DNA of 64,000 bases from Darwinimomas sp045600945 (GTDB lineage: Bacteria > Bacillota > Clostridia > Lachnospirales > Lachnospiraceae). Shown here piece after piece: positions 40,894 through 48,825 of this stretch. Position numbers and translations under genes: made by a program. The stretch is from NCBI GenBank assembly GCA_045600945.1, contig JAZRYX010000044.1:4754-68753 (forward strand), in the 5' to 3' direction. Position 1 is the stretch's first letter, and the number at the start of each line of letters is the position of its first letter. The notes beneath the pieces were generated by a model that did no database searches, had not been told where the DNA came from, and was given only the letters and a program-made list of their open reading frames with translations.

Positions 40894-43800
40894 TCATTTT
40901 TTGACTACATTCTTTTCACCGCAATGTCCGGCAAGCTTTCTCATCAGCTCATCGTCAGCATTTACCGTCATATTTCTTCCGAGTTTCTTCATCTGCTTCG
41001 TCGCTGCAATGTATATTATTACATTATCACTTCCGTCGCTTTCACTCAATATCTGCATCAGGTTTTCCTCGTCCGAACTCCAATCCTCAATCGAATCATA
41101 TCTGATCCAGACATCATGAATCACTGTTGCAAACTCCCGAACATTTTCACAAACAAGTTTTCCGGTTTCATCGTCACCCAGTGAGCATCTGCCGGTGATA
41201 TAGACTTTCCTGTCAATCTCGAGTTTGTCTCTGAACTTAAGATAATCATTTGGGAAAATGATGACTTCGACGCTGCCGCACAAGTCTTCCAAGGAAATGA
41301 AAGCCATGACCTTTCCGTTTCTTGTAGACTTAACCGTCTTCTCGGTAATCATACCTCCGATGGTGTATTTCTGCCCATCCTGAACGATGCTCGCACCTGT
41401 CTCCTCATCGGGCACAAAGTCCGTGGATTTAGCCGTGACGGTCTTCTCCCAGACATCTTTGTAGTCCTCAAGAGGATGCCCACTTAAATAGATACCGAGT
41501 ACATCCTTTTCCGCCTGCAGCAGTTCCTGTTTGTCGAACTCACTTATATTCGGAAGTTTCATTCTGAAACTTTCTCTGGTCTTTTCATCTCCGAAATCAA
41601 AAAGTGACATCTGTCCCGATTGAGAATCTTTTGCAGCCTTCGCCTTGGCTTCCATCATCTCAGGAGCTATGATAAGCTTCTGTCTGCGATTACCCGGCAA
41701 TGAATCCAGTGCTCCGGCGCGGATGAAGCTTTCCATGGTTCTCTTGTTGATTTCTTTATTGGTCATACGCTCCACGAAATCATCCATGGAATCAAATGTA
41801 CCTTTTCTCTTTCTTTCTTCAACTATCATATCGGCAACTGAAGTTCCGATGCCTTTTATAGCCGAAAGACCGAATCTTATACCTTTTCCCGAAACGGAGA
41901 ATCCGCCGTATCCGTCATTGATATCGGGCGGAAGAATATCTATTCCGAGCTGTTTACATGTAAGAATGTAATTGGAAACTTTATTTGTCACATCCATTAC
42001 GGAAGTCATGAGTGCCGCCATGAACTCCTTCGGATAATAGTACTTAAGGAATGCTGTCTGATAAGCAACGTAAGCATAACATGCCGCATGCGATTTGTTA
42101 AAAGCATAAGAAGCAAAATCAGTCATGTCATCGAATATTTTATTTGCAACCTTTTCATCGATTCCGTTTCCCACGCACCCGCAGACACCTTCATCCGGAT
42201 TACCGTAAACGAAGTTGTTTCTCTCTTTGGCCATGACATCTGCTTTTTTCTTACTCATGGCACGACGCACCAGATCGGCTCTTCCGAGTGAATAACCGGC
42301 GAGATCCTGAACGATCTGCATGACCTGTTCCTGATACACAATACATCCGTAAGTAGGAGCAAGTATGTGCTCAAGAAGCGGCGTATCGTATTCTATCTTT
42401 TCGTTTCCTCCGCGTTCGCTTATCTCTTTACCGCGTATATACTTCGGTATAAAGTCCATCGGACCCGGGCGATAAAGTGCGATACCGGCTATGACATCTT
42501 CGAGATTATGAGGCTTAAGTTCCTTCATGAAACTCGTCATGCCGGCAGACTCAAGCTGAAAGACTCCTTCCGTCTTTCCGGCACCTATCATGTCATAGAC
42601 GCCCTTATCATCATAATCAATCTTGAGCATATCAAGCTTTATCCCGTGGCTCATCTCAATCTGATCTATGGCGTCCTGTATGACGGTAAGTGTACGAAGT
42701 CCCAGAAAGTCCATCTTGAGAAGTCCCAGCTCCTCAAGCTGAGTCATGGTATACTGAGTCGTTATGGAGCCGTCTCCCGCTTTTGCCAAAGGAACATATT
42801 CATCTACTGATTTTCTTGATATGACGACTCCCGCGGCATGCATAGATGAATGTCTGGGAAGCCCTTCAAGTCTTAAACTCGTATCGATGATTCTCTTAAC
42901 TTCTTCATCGGAATCATATGCAGCCCTTAGTTCACTGTTTTGCCTGTCCAGTGCCTCCTGTAAAGTAATCCCGAGTTCCTTCGGAATCATCTTGGCGATT
43001 GAATCACACTTGGCATACGGAATATTAAGCGCACGCCCTACATCACGTACGACACCCTTTGCCTGAAGCGTACCGAATGTGATGATCTGAACGACCCTGT
43101 CGGTTCCGTACTTTTTCACAACATAATCTATTACATCCTGTCGATGCACGAAACAGAAATCCACGTCGATATCCGGCATGGATACTCTTTCCGGATTCAG
43201 GAATCTTTCAAAAAGAAGCTGGTATCTTATCGGATCGATATCTGTGATTCCCATGCAGTAGGATACTATACTTCCTGCTGCGGAGCCTCTTCCGGGACCG
43301 ACAGGTATCCCGTGGCTCTTGGCATAATTAATATAATCCCAGACGATGAGGAAATAATCTACATAGCCCATCTTCCTGATAACGTCCAACTCATATTCAA
43401 GCCTTTTCTTAAGTGATTCATCCGCATCAGGATACCTTTTCTTCATTCCTTCATTGCAAAGAAACTGAAGATAATCATACGCATCCGCATATCCTTCCGG
43501 CACATCGTATTCAGGAAGCTTGGTAACACCGAACTCAATCTCAACATTACATCTTTCGGCGATCTTATGAGTATTTTCGATAGCCTCAGTAGCAAACGGG
43601 AAAAGCTCTTTCATCTCATCCTCAGACTTTAGATAGAACTGCCCGCCTTCATATCTCATGCGATCTTCGTCATCAACCGTCTTCTGCGTCTGGATACAGA
43701 GGAGTATATCATGCGCAGCGGCATCGTCAGCATGGACATAATGAATATCATTGGTTGCTACAAGTCCGATTCCCGTTTCTTCACTTATCTTCAAAAGACT

Positions 43801-44370
43801 TTGATTGACCAGCTTCTGTCCGGAGATTCCGTGATCCTGCAGTTCCAGGAAATAATTTCCCTTTCCGAAAATGCTTTCATACTCCTGCGCTACATCACGA
43901 GCTGCCTCATAATTATCACGAAGTATAGTCTTCGAAAGCTCGCCTGCAAGGCACGCACTCAGAGCAATGATGCCTTCGTGATACTTGCGCAATATTTCTT
44001 TATCTACCCTCGGTTTATAATAAAATCCGTCAGTGTAACCTTTGGATACTATCTTCATAAGGTTATAGTAACCGGTCTCGTTTTCCGCCAGAAGAACCAG
44101 ATGGAAATATCTGTCTTCATTCTCACCTCGACCGGCCTCTCTTTCGAATCGTGAACCGGGAGCGACATATACCTCGCATCCGATGATAGGTTTGACTCCC
44201 ATGGCGCGTGCTTTTTTATAAAACTCAATCACACCGAACATGGCACCATGATCTGTTATTGCAAGAGAATCCATCCCCAGCTCTTTTGCCCGGGATAACA
44301 TCTCACCTATCTTGCCTGATCCGTCAAGCAGTGAATATTCCGTATGAACATGTAAGTGTGTAAATGCCAT
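40894..44370 (-). CDS. dnaE: DNA polymerase III subunit alpha, DnaE type
   Basis: Replicative polymerase of 1158 residues. N-terminal PHP domain (HLHVHTEYSLLDGSG, ITDHGAMFG), the palm with the Asp pair in MPDIDVDFCFVHRQDVIDYV and KMDFLGLRTLTVI, finger region with VGPGRGSAAGSIVSYCMGI, HhH region (FGLSAIKGIGTSVADMIVEE), and a C-terminal OB fold (YTIGGMITEKTVKSTRNGK). It lacks the exonuclease domain of PolC, so it is DnaE. The start at 44370 has no good ribosome-binding site. A terminator for the preceding HPr-like gene lies just upstream. Confidence 0.97.
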   Translation of the reverse strand: MAFTHLHVHTEYSLLDGSGKIGEMLSRAKELGMDSLAITDHGAMFGVIEFYKKARAMGVKPIIGCEVYVAPGSRFEREAGRGENEDRYFHLVLLAENETGYYNLMKIVSKGYTDGFYYKPRVDKEILRKYHEGIIALSACLAGELSKTILRDNYEAARDVAQEYESIFGKGNYFLELQDHGISGQKLVNQSLLKISEETGIGLVATNDIHYVHADDAAAHDILLCIQTQKTVDDEDRMRYEGGQFYLKSEDEMKELFPFATEAIENTHKIAERCNVEIEFGVTKLPEYDVPEGYADAYDYLQFLCNEGMKKRYPDADESLKKRLEYELDVIRKMGYVDYFLIVWDYINYAKSHGIPVGPGRGSAAGSIVSYCMGITDIDPIRYQLLFERFLNPERVSMPDIDVDFCFVHRQDVIDYVVKKYGTDRVVQIITFGTLQAKGVVRDVGRALNIPYAKCDSIAKMIPKELGITLQEALDRQNSELRAAYDSDEEVKRIIDTSLRLEGLPRHSSMHAAGVVISRKSVDEYVPLAKAGDGSITTQYTMTQLEELGLLKMDFLGLRTLTVIQDAIDQIEMSHGIKLDMLKIDYDDKGVYDMIGAGKTEGVFQLESAGMTSFMKELKPHNLEDVIAGIALYRPGPMDFIPKYIRGKEISERGGNEKIEYDTPLLEHILAPTYGCIVYQEQVMQIVQDLAGYSLGRADLVRRAMSKKKADVMAKERNNFVYGNPDEGVCGCVGNGIDEKVANKIFDDMTDFASYAFNKSHAACYAYVAYQTAFLKYYYPKEFMAALMTSVMDVTNKVSNYILTCKQLGIDILPPDINDGYGGFSVSGKGIRFGLSAIKGIGTSVADMIVEERKRKGTFDSMDDFVERMTNKEINKRTMESFIRAGALDSLPGNRRQKLIIAPEMMEAKAKAAKDSQSGQMSLFDFGDEKTRESFRMKLPNISEFDKQELLQAEKDVLGIYLSGHPLEDYKDVWEKTVTAKSTDFVPDEETGASIVQDGQKYTIGGMITEKTVKSTRNGKVMAFISLEDLCGSVEVIIFPNDYLKFRDKLEIDRKVYITGRCSLGDDETGKLVCENVREFATVIHDVWIRYDSIEDWSSDEENLMQILSESDGSDNVIIYIAATKQMKKLGRNMTVNADDELMRKLAGHCGEKNVVKK

Positions 44371-44396
44371 GCTGTAAAAATAAATACCTATAAAGT

Positions 44397-44423
44397 CAAA
44401 AGAGCGGCAGTTCGCGCTGCCGC
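44397..44423 (-). terminator. Terminator after the Crh-like gene
   Basis: Minus strand: GCGGCAG, loop CGCGAA, CTGCCGC then TCTTTT. It lies between the HPr-like gene and dnaE. Confidence 0.82.
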
Positions 44424-44436
44424 ACCGTAAAATATT

Positions 44437-44688
44437 TTATTGCGTTAGAAATCTTTCGAGATCTGCTATAGCCTCTTCGGCGTCATCTCCTTCTGCTGTA
44501 AGAACAAGTGTCTGTCCGTTCTCGATAGGCATCGTCATAACTCCCATAATGCTTTTGGCGTTGACTCTCTTTGTTCCGCACTCGATATGCATCGAACTGT
44601 TAAACTTACCGGCTCTCTGTACAACTAAAGCTGCTACAGATACATCTGTATCCGGTATATAACTTACGACAATCTCTTTACTTAACAT
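44437..44688 (-). CDS. Crh-like HPr paralogue lacking His15
   Basis: Member of the HPr family with 83 residues. Normal HPr has GLHARPA with His15, phosphorylated by enzyme I; here the equivalent stretch is PDTDVSVAALVVQRAG, with no His. The Ser46 region RVNAKSIMGVMTM is kept, the site phosphorylated by HprK. This is the hallmark of Crh, which works in CcpA-linked carbon regulation and not in sugar transport. HprK is three genes upstream. The order whiA-crh resembles that in Bacillus. Function in this organism is inferred. Confidence 0.85.
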   Translation of the reverse strand: MLSKEIVVSYIPDTDVSVAALVVQRAGKFNSSMHIECGTKRVNAKSIMGVMTMPIENGQTLVLTAEGDDAEEAIADLERFLTQ

Positions 44689-45418
44689 TACTTTTCTCCT
44701 CTTTTCTACGCAGCTGCATTGCTATTTCCGACAACTTACGCAGCCTATGATTGACCCCGCTTTTACCTACAGGCGGATTTAAGTACTGTCCCAACTCCGT
44801 CAAAGTGGCTTCCGGATACTTTAGTCTGACCTCCGCTATTTCGGACAGTCCCGACGGAAGATTCCTAAGTCCACCAGCCTCTTTAATAAGAGCTATATCT
44901 TCGAGCTGCTTTCTTGATGCGTTAACCGTCTTGCCTATATTTGCAGTCTCACAGTTGGTTCTCCTGTTTACGGAATTGCGCACGCTTTTCATTATGCGCA
45001 CATTCTCGAGTTCCATATATGAAAGGGATGCTTCCATGATCCCCAGCATATCCACTATCTGATCGCTTCCTTTGAGATAAGTCACAAATGATTTTCCTCT
45101 GGCAACGATCTTGGCATCCATCCCGTCGAACTGATTAATCAGATCACGTATGAACTCTGCCTTGGCCCTGCTTGGGCAGTTTATCTCGAAATGGTACGAT
45201 TTTTCAGGATCCGACATCGTACCGGCTATAAGAAATACCTCTCGCAAGAACGTCCGTTTACAGCACCTGCGTTCCAGAATATCCCCACTAATTGTATATT
45301 CTTTTTTTATTAAAGTAAAGTATTTGTGAGCCTCTGCCGTAGCGGCTATACAGTGATCCGTCTTTGGCTTCACTGCATTCAGCTCTTCCTTTAGCTTTGA
45401 AGCAAATGATACTGTCAT
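44678..45418 (-). CDS. whiA: WhiA-family protein with shortened N-terminal domain
   Basis: WhiA proteins combine a LAGLIDADG-type domain and a C-terminal HTH and influence cell division and development. The HTH part is intact (LELENVRIMKSVRNSVNRRT, NCETANIGKTVNASRKQLED, YPEATLTELGQYLNPPVGKS, GVNHRLRKLSEIA). Between FASKLKEELNAV and CCKRTFLREVF there are only about 40 residues instead of roughly 110, so most of the WhiA_N part of the LAGLIDADG domain is missing. The total is 246 residues rather than about 315. There is no room upstream for a lost piece, since murB ends four bases into it. Confidence 0.9.
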   Translation of the reverse strand: MTVSFASKLKEELNAVKPKTDHCIAATAEAHKYFTLIKKEYTISGDILERRCCKRTFLREVFLIAGTMSDPEKSYHFEINCPSRAKAEFIRDLINQFDGMDAKIVARGKSFVTYLKGSDQIVDMLGIMEASLSYMELENVRIMKSVRNSVNRRTNCETANIGKTVNASRKQLEDIALIKEAGGLRNLPSGLSEIAEVRLKYPEATLTELGQYLNPPVGKSGVNHRLRKLSEIAMQLRRKEEKSNVK

Positions 45419-46326
45419 AATATCTTTATTTCTCTTTCAAGCGTGACTCCGAATTTGTCCTGAACCGCTTTTATGACATCACTTGTCAGCTTCCATATAT
45501 CCGATGCTGTAGCGTTTCCGGTATTGATTACAAAACCTGCGTGTTTCGTCGATACCTGTGCCCCGCCTACGCTATATCCCTGCATGCCGGCATCCTGTAT
45601 CAGCTTTCCCGCAAAATACCCTGCAGGTCTTTTAAATGTCGAACCTGCGCTCGGATATTCAAGCGGTTGTTTCCCTGCACGTCTCGCATTGAGATCCTTC
45701 ATTTTTGCGGTTATCGCTTCTTTATCTCCCCCGGAAAGCTTCATGACTGCCGATACGACAGTAAGCTCTCTTTCAGGAATATTGCTGTATCTGTAACCCA
45801 GTTTTATATCTTCGGCACTCTCATCATAAAACTTCCCGTTCTTATCCATAAGTCTTACCGAGACAAGGACGTCCTTCATCTGCCCGTCATACGCACCTGC
45901 ATTCATAACGCATGCACCGCCTAAATTACCCGGTATACCTGATGCAAACTCAAGTCCCGTAAGTCCCGCATCTCTTGCGGATGCCGCTATATACGCCAGT
46001 GATGCGCCTGCTGATGCCGTTATCATAAGACCGTCGATACTGATATCACTCATAGCTCTTCCTATTTCAATGATGACACCGTCATATCCCTCATCACTGA
46101 CAAGAAGATTGCTGCCGTTTCCGATAACATAGAATCTTACATCTGCATCATTACACGCATGGACGATTGCCGAAAGCTCATCTTCATTCTCCGGAATCAC
46201 ATAGAGTGCGGCCGGACCTCCCACTTTGAAGGTGGTGTGCCTGCTCATCGGCTCGTCACTGAGAACGCGGTCTTCCCCGAGTATATCCGTGAGTCTGTTT
46301 TTCAGTTCTTTATAAAGCTCCGTCAA
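45415..46326 (-). CDS. murB: UDP-N-acetylenolpyruvoylglucosamine reductase
   Basis: FAD enzyme that reduces UDP-GlcNAc-enolpyruvate to UDP-MurNAc for peptidoglycan. It shows HTTFKVGGPAALYVIP, YVIGNGSNLLVSDEGYDGVI, ASGIPGNLGGACVMNAGAYD, GYRYSN and YPSAGSTFKRPAGYFAGKL, the type IIa layout with the catalytic Ser in SAGS. I choose TTG at 46326 (TELYKELKNRLTD) because GGGA lies six bases upstream and the resulting 303 residues match the family; the longer frame to 46440 runs 130 bases inside hprK. It overlaps the hprK end by 17 bases. Confidence 0.95.
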   Translation of the reverse strand: MTELYKELKNRLTDILGEDRVLSDEPMSRHTTFKVGGPAALYVIPENEDELSAIVHACNDADVRFYVIGNGSNLLVSDEGYDGVIIEIGRAMSDISIDGLMITASAGASLAYIAASARDAGLTGLEFASGIPGNLGGACVMNAGAYDGQMKDVLVSVRLMDKNGKFYDESAEDIKLGYRYSNIPERELTVVSAVMKLSGGDKEAITAKMKDLNARRAGKQPLEYPSAGSTFKRPAGYFAGKLIQDAGMQGYSVGGAQVSTKHAGFVINTGNATASDIWKLTSDVIKAVQDKFGVTLEREIKIL

Positions 46327-47263
46327 AATGTGTCCCTTTATCGATATTATTCTGTACTCTCTTATAAAGTTCCTTCGCTGCATTGTATCCCATCTTCTTC
46401 TGACGATGGTTGACCGCTGCAGTCTCGCATATAATTGCAAGATTACGTCCGGGTCTGATAGGAAGTGTATGACATGTTACCTTGTTGCCCATGAACTCAA
46501 TGTAATTATCTTCCATTCCCAGGCGATCATACTCCTTCATACGATCCCACTCTTCAATCTGAATCACCATGTCGATCTGCTGTGAATCCTTAACGCACTC
46601 AACACCGTAAAGAGCTTTTACGTCAATAATTCCGATACCTCGAAGTTCAATAAAATGCTTTGTGATATTCGGTGCTCTTCCGACTATGGTTGCATCAGAA
46701 ACTTTGCTGAGTTCAACAACGTCATCCGAAACAAGACGATGGCCCCGCTTGATAAGTTCAAGTGCTGCCTCCGACTTACCGATTCCGCTCTCACCCATAA
46801 TCAGGACACCTTCGCCAAAGACATCCATAAGCACTCCGTGAACCGTGATGCATGGGGCAAGTTTTACTTTAAGCCATCTTACAACCTCTCCGGATACTTC
46901 CGTTGTACCTCGGTTCGTAAGAAGGCACGGAACTTTATATTGATTGCATTTTTCAACAAACTTTTCATCCGGCTGATTTCCGCTTGTAAAAATAACGCAC
47001 GGAGGAACATAGGAAAGTATCTCATCGAAGATAACTTCCTTTATCGGTTCCGGCATGCCTTTGATATACTCAACTTCGGCATTACCTATGAGCTGAACTC
47101 TTTTACTCTCAAAATGCTCAAAGAATCCCGTCAAAGGAAGAGCCGGTCTGTTTGTTTCCGGAACGGAAATAAAAATCCCTTCCATACTTACTTCCGGATT
47201 AATAATTTCCAGATTATACTGATTTATGAGTTCATTTAAGGCAACGCCTCTTTCATCCTGCAT
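46310..47263 (-). CDS. hprK: HPr kinase/phosphorylase
   Basis: Bifunctional enzyme that phosphorylates Ser46 of HPr and Crh and removes it again. The 317 residues have an N-terminal regulatory domain (about 1-130), Walker A GESGIGKSEAALELIKRGH, the catalytic His/Asp area (HRLVSDDVVEL), and the HprK signature ELRGIGIIDVKALYG. The C-terminal CIRPGRNLAI-type sequence is IRPGRNLAIICETAA. It starts after GAGGTG, 10 bases downstream of the DUF1846 gene. Confidence 0.97.
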   Translation of the reverse strand: MQDERGVALNELINQYNLEIINPEVSMEGIFISVPETNRPALPLTGFFEHFESKRVQLIGNAEVEYIKGMPEPIKEVIFDEILSYVPPCVIFTSGNQPDEKFVEKCNQYKVPCLLTNRGTTEVSGEVVRWLKVKLAPCITVHGVLMDVFGEGVLIMGESGIGKSEAALELIKRGHRLVSDDVVELSKVSDATIVGRAPNITKHFIELRGIGIIDVKALYGVECVKDSQQIDMVIQIEEWDRMKEYDRLGMEDNYIEFMGNKVTCHTLPIRPGRNLAIICETAAVNHRQKKMGYNAAKELYKRVQNNIDKGTHFDGAL

Positions 47264-47272
47264 AATTCACCT

Positions 47273-48751
47273 CTATCCGTAAATCTTGTTTGACTCCCTG
47301 ACAGGTTCCTGTGTAAGATCAATTCCGAGTTTCTTGAATGTTCTCTTGTCAGCCGATGAAAGCATTACCGTGCTGTGCGCCTGGCATCCTCTGAGCATAT
47401 GCAGAGTATCCAGTGCTTTCTGGCATCTCGGGTCGTGTGCAGCCGACATTGAAAGTGCTATAAGTATCTCGTCTGAATGGAGTCTTGGATTCTTGCTGCC
47501 AAGATAAGCCGTTTTTAATTTCTGAACAGGTTCAATTACCTCCGGGCTGATGAGATTGACTTCATGATCTATTCCCGCAAGTTCCTTGACTGCATTAAGA
47601 AGTACTGCCGCACTTGCACCCATAAGGGGCGATGTCTTTCCCGCTACCAGCTTACCGTCCGGAAGTTCTATTGCAGCTGCCGGACAGCCCTTCATCTCTG
47701 CTTCGATAAGTGCCTCTGCAACGACCTTTCTGTCATTGACATTAATTTTTGCCTGCTGCATAAGCAATTCTATCTTATCAACTTCCGAATGTTCGCATTC
47801 ACCTTCAGCCTGACGATTCAGACTCTTGTAATACCTTCTGATAATCTCCTGACAGCTGGCTTCGCGACATGCATCATCATCGGTGATACAGAAGCCGCAC
47901 ATATTAACTCCCATATCTGTCGGAGACTTATACGGTGACTGTCCGAAGATTGCTTCAAATGTGGCATTTAAAACAGGGAATATCTCAACATCTCTGTTAT
48001 AGTTAACCGTGGTTTCTCCGTATGCTTCCAGATGGAACGGATCGATCATGTTCACATCATTAAGATCTGCCGTTGCTGCTTCATAAGCAAGGTTGATGGG
48101 GTGCTTAAGCGGGACATTCCATATAGGGAAAGTCTCGAACTTTGCATAACCGGCCTTGATGCCTCTCTTATTCTCGTGATAAAGCTGAGAAAGACAGGTA
48201 GCCATCTTTCCTGATCCCGGTCCCGGAGCTGTTACTACTACAAGTGGTCTGCTTGTTTCAATATATTCATTCTTTCCGAATCCCATATCAGAAACGATAT
48301 GTGATATGTTATGAGGATAACCGTCTATATTGTAATGCCGGTATACCTTGATTCCGAAAGATTCAAGTTTCTGTCTGAACTGTTTGGACGATGCCTGATG
48401 ATTATATCTCGTAATTACGACAGAACCGACATAAAGACCGTAATCCCGGAATGACTGTACAAGTCTGAGCACATCCCGGTCGTAAGTAATTCCCAGATCC
48501 TCTCTGACTTTATTCTTCTCTATGTCATCAGCAGAAATGACGATTACAAGTTCAGCCTGATCTGCCAGCTGAAGCAGCATTTTAAGCTTGCTGTCGGGTT
48601 CAAATCCCGGAAGAACTCTTGATGCATGCATATCATCAAAAAGTTTCCCTCCGAACTCCAGATACAGCTTATCTCCGAATTTTTCTATTCTTTCCTTGAT
48701 ATGATCCGACTGTATTGTAAGATATTTCTGGTTATCAAAGCCGATTTTCAT
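47273..48751 (-). CDS. DUF1846 domain-containing protein
   Basis: Conserved cytosolic protein of 492 residues (PF08903), for which crystal structures exist but no firm function. Motifs: MKIGFDNQKYLTIQSDHIKERI at the start, LYLEFGGKLFDDMHASRVLPGF, VTAPGPGSGKMATCLSQLYHE (a phosphate-binding-like GxGSGKMA) and DMGVNMCGFCITDDDACREAS. The ATG at 48751 follows GGAGG; the frame start at 48784 lacks one. It has its own extended -10 promoter (TGATATAAT) and precedes hprK and murB. Confidence 0.92.
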   Translation of the reverse strand: MKIGFDNQKYLTIQSDHIKERIEKFGDKLYLEFGGKLFDDMHASRVLPGFEPDSKLKMLLQLADQAELVIVISADDIEKNKVREDLGITYDRDVLRLVQSFRDYGLYVGSVVITRYNHQASSKQFRQKLESFGIKVYRHYNIDGYPHNISHIVSDMGFGKNEYIETSRPLVVVTAPGPGSGKMATCLSQLYHENKRGIKAGYAKFETFPIWNVPLKHPINLAYEAATADLNDVNMIDPFHLEAYGETTVNYNRDVEIFPVLNATFEAIFGQSPYKSPTDMGVNMCGFCITDDDACREASCQEIIRRYYKSLNRQAEGECEHSEVDKIELLMQQAKINVNDRKVVAEALIEAEMKGCPAAAIELPDGKLVAGKTSPLMGASAAVLLNAVKELAGIDHEVNLISPEVIEPVQKLKTAYLGSKNPRLHSDEILIALSMSAAHDPRCQKALDTLHMLRGCQAHSTVMLSSADKRTFKKLGIDLTQEPVRESNKIYG

Positions 48752-48786
48752 CTCTGCCTCCTGAAAACACACAATAATACACATTA

Positions 48787-48819
48787 ATTATATCATAATT
48801 GAAATTATGATGCTATAAT
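48787..48819. promoter_or_regulatory. Symmetric divergent promoters of the DUF1846 gene and uvrC
   Basis: Minus strand: TGATATAAT (hexamer 48792-48787). Plus strand: TGCTATAAT (hexamer 48814-48819). Around them ATTATATCATAATT and AATTATGATGCTATAAT are near-mirror arms separated by two bases. The uvrC ATG (48826) is six bases past its -10. Confidence 0.75.
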
Positions 48820-48825
48820 TTTCCC

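Noticed and set aside
46327..46440. N-terminal extension of MurB by 38 residues
   Set aside because: It would lie inside hprK, has no ribosome-binding site and makes the protein longer than the family.
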